64,000 bases of DNA from Clostridia bacterium (GTDB lineage Bacteria > Bacillota > TC1 > UBA5767). Positions 45,502-55,260 of the stretch are shown piece by piece (the stretch's first letter is position 1; every line of letters begins with the position of its first letter). The translations under genes were made by a program, and so were the position numbers. The DNA is taken from assembly GCA_030625965.1 (NCBI GenBank), contig DAOUPV010000001.1, positions 46,569-110,568 on the forward strand. Reading direction: 5' to 3'. A model generated the notes under the pieces. That model saw only the letters and a program-made list of their open reading frames with translations, was not told the origin of the DNA and made no database searches.

Positions 45502-47116
45502 GAGAATGAAAATGAGCGGACAAGAAAAAAAATGGGAAACCAGACTGAAGAGGCCCTTCGTCTGGTTTAAAGGATTGAAGAAATCGAAGAAAGTGCTGAT
45601 ACTGTTCGTGTTGGCGGTGGTGCTTTTCTTGGTGACCAGGGTGCTGGGGCCGGGAGGGCAGGATATGCCACCCACAGACGAATTCCAAATAAGCTATCAG
45701 GAAGTGCCTCTGGAACGTGGGGAAGTGAAACGGACCATCTACGTGACCGGACATGCTTTGGCGGACAGGGAACAGATTGTCTCCGGTGTGTTCGATGAAG
45801 AAGTGCGGAAGGTGTACTTTGCGGAAGGCGATTCCGTAAAGAAGGGAGACACCATCTATGAGCTGGACGATACCGAGGCCAGATTGAATTACCAGTTGCA
45901 GCTTCTGCAGTATGAGAAGATGGTATCTGAAAGCAGTAGCCAGTCCTCAGGCAGCAACCGGATTATTGCCGGGGCGACCGGCGAGCTGAAGGAGTTGAAT
46001 ATCGGCTCCGGTTCGGAGGTCACGCCGGATATGGTAGTGGCCACCATCGAGAGCAAGGATTACCTGGAGGTGCGCAACGCCTTGGGCATAAATGACTATG
46101 GGCTGTTTACCGAAGGGGAGACCGTACAGGTCCTTTTCCCGCAGTTTATGACATTCCTGGATGCTACCATCCTGAAGATAGATGGCGTTGATACGCCTCG
46201 GGCCGGCGGAGCCAGAGTGCGATATATGACCTTGAGGGTTAAGAACCCCGGCGGCCTCGACGAGGGTCAGAAGGCCAAACTCCAGACGGAGAAGGGCGGC
46301 AGGACGGTTGTGGCCATGGAAAGCGGAGCTGTCTATTTCGCGGAGGACACTGAAGTGAAGGCTGGCGTGCGGGGAACCATTTCCTCGGTGCAGACAGCCG
46401 TCGGGGACATGGTCAGCGCGGAAACACTCATCGCCAATGTAGATGCTTCATCGGCTAAAATCGGCCAACTGGAGCAGAAGATGGAGTTGCAGAAAGCCAA
46501 GCTGTCGTTGGAAGAAGCCAAGAGTCTGTTGGCTCAGTATGTGGTCAAAGCGGAATTCGACGGAACTCTTATTGAATTGAATGCAGCTGAGGGCGAACGA
46601 TTGTCGTCCGGTGATGATGCAGCAGTCATCGCCAGCGTAGATCAGCTGAGGATGAAAGTGGTCATCGATGAATATGACATCGGCAAGGTCTATGTTGGCC
46701 AGACAGCGGAAGTCTATTTTACCGCATTCGGCAATGAAGCATTCACCGGCGTACTGGGCAAGGTAGGTCAGCGCGGTGAGCTGGAGAACGGGAGTGTGAA
46801 CTTCAGGGCTGAGATACTGATTGAAGGCAACGAACGTATCAAACCTGGGATGAGCGGGGATGCGGATATCTTCGTCGAGAAGAAAGAAGACGTTCTCCGG
46901 GTGCCCCGGGAGGCCATCACCATTCTGGATGACGGTGTGGGCATCGTGCAACAGCTTAACGCAGACGGGGAACCGGAAGCCCTGGAGGTCCAGACTGGAG
47001 CCGAGGGTGACATGTATGTGGAAATCCTATCCGGACTTTCCGAAGGTGATCTGATCGTCCTGTTGGGCGGTAGTTCTTTCGGACAAAACTTTGCCATGGA
47101 CAAAATGATGTATTAG
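45494..47116 (+). CDS. HlyD/MacA-like efflux adaptor protein
   Basis: TM then biotin-lipoyl and beta-barrel-like domains; operon position; exact start uncertain. Confidence 0.82.
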   Translation: MSRRMKMSGQEKKWETRLKRPFVWFKGLKKSKKVLILFVLAVVLFLVTRVLGPGGQDMPPTDEFQISYQEVPLERGEVKRTIYVTGHALADREQIVSGVFDEEVRKVYFAEGDSVKKGDTIYELDDTEARLNYQLQLLQYEKMVSESSSQSSGSNRIIAGATGELKELNIGSGSEVTPDMVVATIESKDYLEVRNALGINDYGLFTEGETVQVLFPQFMTFLDATILKIDGVDTPRAGGARVRYMTLRVKNPGGLDEGQKAKLQTEKGGRTVVAMESGAVYFAEDTEVKAGVRGTISSVQTAVGDMVSAETLIANVDASSAKIGQLEQKMELQKAKLSLEEAKSLLAQYVVKAEFDGTLIELNAAEGERLSSGDDAAVIASVDQLRMKVVIDEYDIGKVYVGQTAEVYFTAFGNEAFTGVLGKVGQRGELENGSVNFRAEILIEGNERIKPGMSGDADIFVEKKEDVLRVPREAITILDDGVGIVQQLNADGEPEALEVQTGAEGDMYVEILSGLSEGDLIVLLGGSSFGQNFAMDKMMY

Positions 47117-47121
47117 AATAA

Positions 47122-47146
47122 GAGGTGTTGCGAAAGCAACACCTTT
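47122..47146 (+). terminator. Rho-independent terminator
   Basis: AGGTGTTGC-GAAA-GCAACACCTTTTTC. Confidence 0.85.
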
Positions 47147-47184
47147 TTCAATGAGCAAAAGAGTTGACATACAAGGAGAAAAGA

Positions 47185-49308
47185 ATGGATATCGCTACTC
47201 AGATCGCCCAGGAACTGAACATTCGTCACCACCAGGTGGAAACCAGCATCGCTTTGCTGGACGAAGGAAACACGGTTCCCTTTATTGCCCGTTACCGTAA
47301 GGAAATGACGGGGACGCTGGATGATGAAATATTGAGACGCCTGGAAGAGAGGCTTACTTACTTAAGAAACCTGGAAAAGAGAAAAACTGAGGTGCTGCGC
47401 CTGCTGGCTGAGATGGATGTCCAGGAGGAAGGTTTGGTCCAGAAGATCGAGAAAGCGGGAACCTTGGTAGAAGTGGAAGACTTCTATCGTCCACACCGAC
47501 CCAAGAGGAAGACCAAGGCATCCGAGGCCAAACGTAAGGGGCTGGAGGGCTTGGCGGATATTTTACTGAAACAAATCGAAGGGGACAAAAAGGCGCTAGT
47601 CGCACCCTTCGTGGACCCTAAGAAAGAGGTGGAAACGCAGGAGTCGGCTATCCAGGGCGCTAAGGATATTTTGGCTGAGCGTTTTACCGATGATCCTGAA
47701 ATCCGCAAGAAAGCCAGAAAGCTGGTGATGAACCAGGGAACCATATTTTCCCAGAACAAGGTGCCAGATGAGGAACGCACTCCATATGAGATGTATTATG
47801 CCTATGCTGAGAAGATTGGAAAAGTAGCACCCCACCGTTTGCTGGCTTTGAATCGAGGTGAAAAGGAAGGAGTCCTACAGGTGGGATTCGAGCTTCCTGA
47901 TCTTCCGATCATGGAAAGCATATTGAAGAAGAACCTCAAACACAAGGTGCTTTTTCTGCGCGAGGTCAAAGAAAGTATACTGGATGGCTATAAGAGGCTG
48001 CTCGCGCCCTCATTGCAACGGGAGATCCGCGGTATGATGACGGAAGCGGCTGAAGAACAGGCCATAGGGGTGTTCGCCTCTAATGTTCGGCAGTTGCTGT
48101 TGCAGTCCCCCATCAAGGATAGTAGCGTATTGGGCTTCGATCCGGCGTTCCGCACCGGTTGCAAACTGGCTTGTGTCGATGCGACCGGTAAGGTGCTGGA
48201 TACGGGTGTCATCTATCCGACCGAACCGAACAACAAAATCGAGGCGAGCCGAAAAAAATTGGCTGCCATGCTGAAAAAATGCCAGGTCAAGACCATATCG
48301 TTGGGTAATGGGACGGCTTGTCGGGAAAGTGAAACTTTCTTGATGGAGATGATCCGGGACCTGGATCTAGATGTGCTCTACACGATCACCAATGAGGCGG
48401 GAGCGTCAGTCTATTCGGCCAGCAAGCTGGGAAAGCAGGAGTTTCCAGATCTGGACGTGACCTTAAGGAGCGCAGTTTCCATCGCTAGAAGGATTATCGA
48501 TCCTTTAGCGGAGCTGGTGAAAATTGAACCCAAGGCCATCGGTGTGGGGCAGTACCAGCATGACGTGGACCAAAAGCGGTTGGCCGTATCCCTGGATGGG
48601 GTGGTCGAGGATTGCGTGAATCTAGTCGGTGTCAATCTGAACACGGCCAGTGTACCCCTCTTGCTGCGGGTCAGTGGACTCTCCAAGAAGACCGCGGAGA
48701 ACATTGTGGCCCACAGAGAGGAAACAGGGCTCTTTCATGACCGGAAGGAGCTGCTGAAGGTAAAGGGAGTGGGGCCTAAAGCCTATGAACAGGCGGCCGG
48801 TTTCCTGCGTATCCCGGACGGGGACAATCCGTTGGACAATACCGCGGTGCATCCGGAGTCCTATAAGGCGACCAAATCCCTTCTTAGCCAGAATGAACTC
48901 GAATTGGGGGATGAACAAGCCCTCAAGTCCCTGGACATAGAGGCTCAGGCTGAATCGCTAGGAATCGGGGTGCCGACGCTGCAGGACATCGTGCAGGAGC
49001 TCCTGAAACCTGGACGGGATCCCAGAGAAGAGTTGCCCAAACCGGTATTCAAGTCCGGGGTGATCGATCTGAAGGATCTGAAGCCCGGTATGGAGCTGGA
49101 GGGTGTAGTGCGCAATGTGGTGGATTTCGGAGCGTTTGTGGATATCGGGGTGCACCATGACGGTTTGGTGCATATCTCCGAGCTGTCAGACAATTATGTC
49201 AGCAATGCGCTCGATCAGGTCAGCGTAGGTGATCAGGTCGCGGTTCGAGTCCTAGGTGTTGATCTGGACAGAGAACGGGTGTCCCTGTCTATGAAAGGAC
49301 TGAAATAG
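47185..49308 (+). CDS. tex: Tex-family S1 RNA-binding protein
   Basis: TVPFIARYRKEMTGTLDDE, GFDPAFRTGCK, C-terminal S1 domain. Confidence 0.93.
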   Translation: MDIATQIAQELNIRHHQVETSIALLDEGNTVPFIARYRKEMTGTLDDEILRRLEERLTYLRNLEKRKTEVLRLLAEMDVQEEGLVQKIEKAGTLVEVEDFYRPHRPKRKTKASEAKRKGLEGLADILLKQIEGDKKALVAPFVDPKKEVETQESAIQGAKDILAERFTDDPEIRKKARKLVMNQGTIFSQNKVPDEERTPYEMYYAYAEKIGKVAPHRLLALNRGEKEGVLQVGFELPDLPIMESILKKNLKHKVLFLREVKESILDGYKRLLAPSLQREIRGMMTEAAEEQAIGVFASNVRQLLLQSPIKDSSVLGFDPAFRTGCKLACVDATGKVLDTGVIYPTEPNNKIEASRKKLAAMLKKCQVKTISLGNGTACRESETFLMEMIRDLDLDVLYTITNEAGASVYSASKLGKQEFPDLDVTLRSAVSIARRIIDPLAELVKIEPKAIGVGQYQHDVDQKRLAVSLDGVVEDCVNLVGVNLNTASVPLLLRVSGLSKKTAENIVAHREETGLFHDRKELLKVKGVGPKAYEQAAGFLRIPDGDNPLDNTAVHPESYKATKSLLSQNELELGDEQALKSLDIEAQAESLGIGVPTLQDIVQELLKPGRDPREELPKPVFKSGVIDLKDLKPGMELEGVVRNVVDFGAFVDIGVHHDGLVHISELSDNYVSNALDQVSVGDQVAVRVLGVDLDRERVSLSMKGLK

Positions 49309-50184
49309 ATGAAACTGACGGATCTCAGTACCATACGGATGTTACAGAAAAAATATGGATTCCATAGCAAGAAGAAGTTCGGTCAGAACTTCCTCATGGA
49401 CGAGCAAGTGGTCGCGCAGACCATCCAGGGCGCTGGAATCGACCAGGACGACGTTGTGGTGGAAATCGGACCGGGCATGGGTACCATGACCAGGGCACTG
49501 GCTGAATCGGCCAAAGCTGTTTTGGCGGTGGAAATCGATGAGAAGCTAAGACGCCTGCTGGCCGAGACCGTTCCTTTTGAAAATGTGCAGATCCTCTTTC
49601 AGGATGTGATGAAGACGGATCTGGACCAGGTGGTGAAAGAGAAGTTTGGGGTGGAGAGCTATAAGGTGGTAGCCAACCTGCCTTATTACATCACCACGCC
49701 CATCATCATGAAACTGCTAGAGGAGCAGAAGAACATACAGTCCATCACGGTCATGACCCAGAAGGAAGTGGCCAATCGCATGCAGGCCCACCCGGGCACC
49801 AAGGATTACGGTGCCTTGTCCGTGGCAGTGCGTTTCTATGCAGAAGCCAAGGTGCTGGTCAATGTGGGACGGAACTCCTTCTATCCAGCGCCAAAAGTGG
49901 AGTCGGCGGTCATCGGTCTTACGATTCGTAATCGGCCCCCGGTCGAGGTGCTGGACGACGCCATGTTCTTTCAGGTGCTCAAGGGAGCCTTTCAGCAACG
50001 ACGAAAAACATTGCTGAATTCCCTGTCTCATAATCTGGGTTTTATCGGCAAGGAAGAGTTGCGTGATTTGCTCCAGGAACTGGATATCGAGCCCAACCGT
50101 AGAGGTGAGACGCTGGGTATCGAGGAGTTTTCTGCCCTTAGCAACCGCTTATACCATATAAAAATTGGTATTGACAAGCAGTAA
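49309..50184 (+). CDS. rsmA: 16S rRNA (adenine(1518)-N6/adenine(1519)-N6)-dimethyltransferase
   Basis: KKFGQNFLMD, EIGPGMGTMTRAL, VANLPYYITTPI motifs. Confidence 0.96.
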   Translation: MKLTDLSTIRMLQKKYGFHSKKKFGQNFLMDEQVVAQTIQGAGIDQDDVVVEIGPGMGTMTRALAESAKAVLAVEIDEKLRRLLAETVPFENVQILFQDVMKTDLDQVVKEKFGVESYKVVANLPYYITTPIIMKLLEEQKNIQSITVMTQKEVANRMQAHPGTKDYGALSVAVRFYAEAKVLVNVGRNSFYPAPKVESAVIGLTIRNRPPVEVLDDAMFFQVLKGAFQQRRKTLLNSLSHNLGFIGKEELRDLLQELDIEPNRRGETLGIEEFSALSNRLYHIKIGIDKQ

Positions 50185-50204
50185 CCGATACAGTAAAATA
50201 TATC

Positions 50205-50233
50205 TTTACATTCGACCACCCCTGTGGTATACT
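50205..50233 (+). promoter_or_regulatory. SigA promoter of veg
   Basis: TTTACA-N17-TATACT. Confidence 0.7.
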
Positions 50234-50264
50234 CACTATATTGCGGAAGAAAAGAGGTGGTCCT

Positions 50265-50513
50265 GTGGCCAGCAAACGTGAGATTTCGGATATCAGAGAC
50301 AATCTTAAGGAAAATATTGGCAGCGAGGTCGTAATTCGAGCCAATACTGGAAGAAAGAGAATTGTTGAGAAGAGTGGAATCATTGAGCAGACATACCCCA
50401 ACGTATTTGTAGTACTGTTGGATGCCAGCCAGGATGAAGCCAGCCGGCGTATGTCATTTAGCTATATCGATGTTTTGACAAAGACGGTTGAACTGGAAAT
50501 ATGCACGAGTTAA
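50265..50513 (+). CDS. veg: Veg family protein (GTG start)
   Basis: REISDIRDNLKENIGSEVVIRANTGRKRIVEKSGIIEQTYPNVFVV. Confidence 0.88.
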   Translation: MASKREISDIRDNLKENIGSEVVIRANTGRKRIVEKSGIIEQTYPNVFVVLLDASQDEASRRMSFSYIDVLTKTVELEICTS

Positions 50514-50515
50514 AG

Positions 50516-50544
50516 ACAAGAGAGCTTTGTGCTCTCTTTTTTTT
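50516..50544 (+). terminator. Rho-independent terminator between veg and lgt
   Basis: AGAGAGC-TTTGT-GCTCTCTTTTTTTT, abutting the lgt SD. Confidence 0.8.
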
Positions 50545-50555
50545 GGAGGAATAGT

Positions 50556-51332
50556 ATGAATCCAATCGCATTTCAGTTGGGACTGATTGCTGTTCACTGG
50601 TATGGACTTCTGATCGGTCTGGGTATAGCCCTGGCCCTATTGGTGGTCTATCGTTTGAGCAATCGGGGTGGAATGGACACGGAATCGGTAATCGATGCCT
50701 GTATTTATATGTTGCCATTCGGATTTGTGGGAGCTAGGCTATATTATGTGTTGTTCAATCTGGACTTCTATCTAAAAAGACCTGACGAGATTGTCAAGGT
50801 TTGGCACGGAGGCCTTGCCATCCACGGCGGTGTACTTGCAGCCGTGATTTTTTTATTTTTTTACACCCGCAGGAAGAAGATGGAGTTCTTGCGCTTGCTG
50901 GATATACTGGCACCGGCGGTCATCCTGGCTCAAGCCATCGGCAGATGGGGCAACTTCGTTAACCAGGAAGCATTCGGTGGAATCGTCAGCGAGGCTTTCA
51001 TCAGCCGATTCCCTGCATTCATCCAACAGGGGATGCTGATCGACGGGAGCTACCATCATCCAACCTTTCTCTATGAGTCAGTTTGGAATCTGGGCGTGTT
51101 CGCCTTCCTGCTGTACTTGAGTCTTAGGAAACCGGAACCGAGAGGCAAGATTCTGGCCGGTTATCTGACGCTGTACTCGCTGGGACGTTTCTTCATAGAA
51201 GATTTGCGTACCGACTCCCTAATGCTTGGACCGATCCAAGTGGCCAGACTGATCAGCCTATTGGGTATTCTGGCGGGGTTGGTGATTCTTTTCCTAGCGC
51301 ATCGCAGAGGCAAGAACTTGAAAACTGAGTAA
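50556..51332 (+). CDS. lgt: Prolipoprotein diacylglyceryl transferase
   Basis: GGLAIHGGVLAAV and QAIGRWGNFVNQEAFGG motifs. Confidence 0.95.
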   Translation: MNPIAFQLGLIAVHWYGLLIGLGIALALLVVYRLSNRGGMDTESVIDACIYMLPFGFVGARLYYVLFNLDFYLKRPDEIVKVWHGGLAIHGGVLAAVIFLFFYTRRKKMEFLRLLDILAPAVILAQAIGRWGNFVNQEAFGGIVSEAFISRFPAFIQQGMLIDGSYHHPTFLYESVWNLGVFAFLLYLSLRKPEPRGKILAGYLTLYSLGRFFIEDLRTDSLMLGPIQVARLISLLGILAGLVILFLAHRRGKNLKTE

Positions 51333-51341
51333 TAAAACACG

Positions 51342-51380
51342 AATGCCACCGCCGAAAAAAACGGCGATGGCATTTTTTTA
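51342..51380. terminator. Terminator between convergent lgt and SdpI-like genes
   Basis: AATGCCACCGCCG-AAAAAAA-CGGCGATGGCATTTTTTTA. Confidence 0.8.
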
Positions 51381-51404
51381 TTTCTATATAGTGTTGCCTG
51401 CTAC

Positions 51405-52082
51405 CTAGTGGCCATTTTCATCAGGATGCCGCTTTTTGAAGAGCAGGTAGCTGTAGACGGTCGGTACAAGGACTGCGACCAAAATCATGGCGAAGGATAG
51501 CATGAAGACCGCAGTGTGACGTACAAAGGCGCCGATGATGAAGATGCCGCCGGCTCCGACCATGAAGGGTGCGGCCAGGCGGTGGGTCTTTTTCCATACT
51601 TCCTCGTCAGCCAACGTCCAAGGAGTCTTGATGCCTACGAAATAGTTATGCTTCACCTTACCCAGATAATTACCGATGATGATGAACAGGATGCCTACCA
51701 GAAAGTTGACCACGAAGGTGATATTCACGGGATAACCCAGCGAGAACAGGATGGTGGCGCAGTAGAGCGTAAACATGAAGATGATGAATACGAACTTGAT
51801 GGCCCGGTAGCTCTTCGCGAACTGGGGGTAGTTGCGTTTCCTGGGGTCGATGTTGGGCAGGAAGCGGAACAGGAAGAAGGCACCCAGAGTAATCAGGGGG
51901 ATGCCCAAGGCTCCGAAGGTTCTGCTGCCATAACCGTCCACCTCGCCTCTCATGTTCCAATGGGTAGGAATCTGGTCCGGAAGGTGGCTATAGGCCAAAA
52001 ATCCGACTAGGAACATCAGGGCGATGAGAATTAACAGGATGATCTCATCTTTGGACAGATGAAATGAGTTTTTTCTATTCAT
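51405..52082 (-). CDS. SdpI-family protein (DUF1648 + SdpI domain)
   Basis: YSHLPDQIPTHWNMRGEVDGYGSR and GIKTPWTLADEEVWKKTHRLAAPF motifs. Confidence 0.9.
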   Translation of the reverse strand: MNRKNSFHLSKDEIILLILIALMFLVGFLAYSHLPDQIPTHWNMRGEVDGYGSRTFGALGIPLITLGAFFLFRFLPNIDPRKRNYPQFAKSYRAIKFVFIIFMFTLYCATILFSLGYPVNITFVVNFLVGILFIIIGNYLGKVKHNYFVGIKTPWTLADEEVWKKTHRLAAPFMVGAGGIFIIGAFVRHTAVFMLSFAMILVAVLVPTVYSYLLFKKRHPDENGH

Positions 52083-52086
52083 GGCG

Positions 52087-52356
52087 TTACTCTCCTTTTT
52101 CCTTGAAGGATATGAACCAGCCCATCAAAGATTCGAACACACTGGTGTTCAGGGAATAGATGATTCGCTGTCCTTTGCGTTCGTCGGATACCAGGTCGGC
52201 GTTCTTAAGAATGCTCAGATGTCTGGATATGCTGGGTTGGGATATATCAAATTCAGCTGCGATCTCGTTGACGCTAAGATCGCTCTTTTTCAGCATTTCT
52301 AGAATGCGCCTTCTGGTGGGATCCGATAGAGCTTTGAAGCTGTCGTTGAATGGCAT
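52087..52356 (-). CDS. ArsR-family regulator, SdpR-like
   Basis: FKALSDPTRRRILEMLKKSDLSVNEIAAEFDISQPSISRHLSILKNADLV. Confidence 0.92.
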   Translation of the reverse strand: MPFNDSFKALSDPTRRRILEMLKKSDLSVNEIAAEFDISQPSISRHLSILKNADLVSDERKGQRIIYSLNTSVFESLMGWFISFKEKGE

Positions 52357-52539
52357 GTGTCCTCCTAATATAGAAATATCTATATATCTATATAATATAC
52401 TGCGGGTGGCGAAAAGTAAAAAAATTCTCTGTTTTACGGCCTACGTTGTGAAAAAGATAACTTTCTTTAACCTTGCCTTTTGTTGCATAGGGAAGGTTAT
52501 GAATATATATTAAATGTACAAATGAATATAACGTGGATG

Positions 52540-52715
52540 AGAAGTTGTGGGAGAGACATGAAAATGCGCCGAAGAAGCAACCGCTAGAGCGTGCACTCAG
52601 CGGGAAACTTTCAGGCAAAAGGACTGCGACTAGACACGACCTCTGGAGAGGATTGCGAAAGCAAGACACCAAAGGGGAAAGCCATATGGTAATCTCTCAG
52701 GTAAAAGGACAGGGG
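52540..52715 (+). ncRNA. Glycine riboswitch, tandem aptamers
   Basis: GGGAGAGAC...GCGCCGAAGAAGCAA...UUUCAGGCAAAAGGAC then a second aptamer with CUCUGGAGAGG...CACCAAAGGGG...UCUCAGGUAAAAGGACAG; upstream of gcvT. Confidence 0.92.
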
Positions 52716-52758
52716 AAAAGAGCACTAGTAATATTGCTGTTTTCCCATGTCCTTTTTT
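52703..52758 (+). terminator. Riboswitch-controlled terminator overlapping the 3' edge of glycine aptamer 2
   Basis: AAAGGACAGGGGAAAA...TTTTCCCATGTCCTTTTTTT. Confidence 0.8.
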
Positions 52759-52794
52759 TCACTTTGGACGTTGGGAGAAAAAGGGGGAAATGAA

Positions 52795-53889
52795 ATGTCT
52801 GAAATCAAAAAGACGCCGCTAAATGCCGCGCATCGTGAACTCGGTGCCAAGATGGTTGATTTCGGGGGCTGGGACATGCCAGTTCAGTATTCCGGAATCA
52901 AAGATGAACACCATGCAGTACGTAACAAAGCAGGACTATTCGACGTAAGCCATATGGGTGAGATTCGGGTCAAAGGCAAAGATGCCTTGAGCTTTATCCA
53001 GCGCCTGGTTACCAGTGACGTGTCCGACGCAACCATCGGACAGGCTCGCTACGGTGTACTGTGCTATCCGCACGGTGGAATCGTGGATGACTTGTTGGTG
53101 TATCACGTGGGAGATGAAGAGTACCTGCTGATCGTCAACGCCGGCAATATCGAGAAGGACTGGGCTTGGATCAACGAACAGAAGGCCGATGAGGATCTGA
53201 CCATTGTCAACGAATCTGACGATTTCGGCCAGATTGCCATCCAGGGACCACTGGCACTGTCCATCCTGCAGAAATTGACTGAAACTGAATTGGAACCCAT
53301 TCCGTACTATTCCTTTGAAAACGGAAAGGTCAGCGGGGTTTCCTGCATCCTCTCAAGAACCGGCTATACCGGTGAGGACGGATTTGAAGTATATTGTGCC
53401 GCCAAGGACGCAGAATTCTTGTGGAAAGAAATGCTGGCAGCTGGCGGAGATGATATCAGCCCTTGCGGCCTGGGTGCCAGAGACACACTTCGTTTCGAAG
53501 CTAAGATGCCTCTTTACGGCCATGAGATGACCGACGAGATCAATCCGCTGGAAACTGGATTGGCCCGATTCATCGCTTTGGAAAAAGGAGATTTCATCGG
53601 AAGAGAGCCGATTGCGAAGATGAAGGAAGAGGGAAGACCCAGAAAGATCGTGGGCTTCGAGATGATCGACCGTGGTGTGCCCAGAGCGCACTATGTCATC
53701 GAAAAGGACGGAGAAGAGGTTGGTAGCGTTACCACTGGAACCTATTCTCCTACATTCGATATGAGCTTAGGATTGGCCATCGTGGCAACTAAGAAGGTCA
53801 GCGTTGATGATGAAATCGACGTAATCATCCGTAATAAGAAGGTAAAAGCCAAAGTGGTGAAAACACCATTCTACAGACGTAGCAAATAA
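52795..53889 (+). CDS. gcvT: Glycine cleavage system aminomethyltransferase (T protein)
   Basis: KTPLNAAHRELGAKMVDFGGWDMPVQYSGIKDEHHAVRNKAGLFDVSHMGE. Confidence 0.97.
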   Translation: MSEIKKTPLNAAHRELGAKMVDFGGWDMPVQYSGIKDEHHAVRNKAGLFDVSHMGEIRVKGKDALSFIQRLVTSDVSDATIGQARYGVLCYPHGGIVDDLLVYHVGDEEYLLIVNAGNIEKDWAWINEQKADEDLTIVNESDDFGQIAIQGPLALSILQKLTETELEPIPYYSFENGKVSGVSCILSRTGYTGEDGFEVYCAAKDAEFLWKEMLAAGGDDISPCGLGARDTLRFEAKMPLYGHEMTDEINPLETGLARFIALEKGDFIGREPIAKMKEEGRPRKIVGFEMIDRGVPRAHYVIEKDGEEVGSVTTGTYSPTFDMSLGLAIVATKKVSVDDEIDVIIRNKKVKAKVVKTPFYRRSK

Positions 53890-53904
53890 TTTGGAGGTGA
53901 AATA

Positions 53905-55260
53905 ATGAACTATTTAGCAGCAACTGAAGCAGACAAACAGAAAATGCTTGAGAGAATAGGCCTTGATAGCATGGAAGACCTGTTCACTGATATCCCAGAC
54001 AATGTGAAATTGAACCGTGCATTGAACCTGCCGGAAGGCATGTCCGAGTACGAGCTGAAGAAGAAGATCAAGAGCATGAGCAGCCAGAACCAGAACATGG
54101 ATCAGGTTATTAGTTTCTTGGGTGGTGGCGCATATGACCACTACATGCCAGCATTGGTGGACCATCTTCTTTCCCGTTCCGAGTGGTATACGGCTTATAC
54201 GCCATACCAGCCGGAAATCAGCCAAGGCACCCTGCAGAACATCTTTGAATTCCAGACTATGGTCTGCGAACTGTTCGGCATGGAAGTGTCCAATGCTTCC
54301 GTCTATGACGGTGCCAACGCACTGTGTGAAGCCATGATCATGACGACTGACCGCAAGAAGGAGATTATCCTTTCCGGTGCGATCCATCCAGAATATATTG
54401 AGACTGTAGAAACCTATGCCAATGGACTGGGTGTCGAGGTCAAAACAGCGGGCCTGAAAGGTACCATTACCTCGATTGATGAGCTGAAAGCCAGCATCAC
54501 CGACAAGACCGGTGCTGTGGCCGTGCAGTACCCCAACTTCTTCGGTAACATCGAAGACCTGCAGGCGATTGCCGATCTGGCCCATGAGCACAAGGCTATG
54601 TTCATCGTCGTGGTCGGAGATATCATCTCCATGGGCATGCTGGAGGCTCCAGGCAACCTGGGCGCCGACATCGTTGTGGGTGAAGGCATGAGCTTAGCCG
54701 GCCCCATCAACTTCAGCGGACCGTCCATCGGACTGATGGCCACCACTAAGAAAAACGTAAGGAAATTGCCGGGCCGTATGGTCGGCATGACCGATGACAA
54801 GGATGGCAGGCGGGCATTTGTACTGACCCTGCAGGCCAGAGAGCAACATATCAGAAGAGAAAAAGCTTTATCCAACATCTGTTCCAACCAGGCGCTGCAC
54901 GCTTTGGCCACCAACATCACTCTGTGCACCTTGGGTACCAAGGGCCTGAAGGAGATGGCGCTCAAGAGCATGCGCAATGCTAACTACGCCATGCGGAGAT
55001 TCACGGCCATCGAAGGAGTGGAACTGATCAACGGCGGACACTACTTCAACGAGTTCGCGCTGAAACTGCCTGTATCGGCCAAACTTCTTAACAAGAGATT
55101 GCTGAAAAAAGACATCTTCGGTTGTGTAGACCTGAGCCGCTTCTACCCGGAACGGGTCAATGAGGGATTGTTCTTCCTGTCTGAATTCAGAACCAAAGAA
55201 GAAATTGATTTAGTAGCTCAATACATGGAGGTGATCTTCAATGAACAGCTGTTTAAGTAA
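53905..55260 (+). CDS. gcvPA: Glycine dehydrogenase (decarboxylating) subunit 1
   Basis: [41 protein letters not shown]. Confidence 0.97.
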   Translation: MNYLAATEADKQKMLERIGLDSMEDLFTDIPDNVKLNRALNLPEGMSEYELKKKIKSMSSQNQNMDQVISFLGGGAYDHYMPALVDHLLSRSEWYTAYTPYQPEISQGTLQNIFEFQTMVCELFGMEVSNASVYDGANALCEAMIMTTDRKKEIILSGAIHPEYIETVETYANGLGVEVKTAGLKGTITSIDELKASITDKTGAVAVQYPNFFGNIEDLQAIADLAHEHKAMFIVVVGDIISMGMLEAPGNLGADIVVGEGMSLAGPINFSGPSIGLMATTKKNVRKLPGRMVGMTDDKDGRRAFVLTLQAREQHIRREKALSNICSNQALHALATNITLCTLGTKGLKEMALKSMRNANYAMRRFTAIEGVELINGGHYFNEFALKLPVSAKLLNKRLLKKDIFGCVDLSRFYPERVNEGLFFLSEFRTKEEIDLVAQYMEVIFNEQLFK

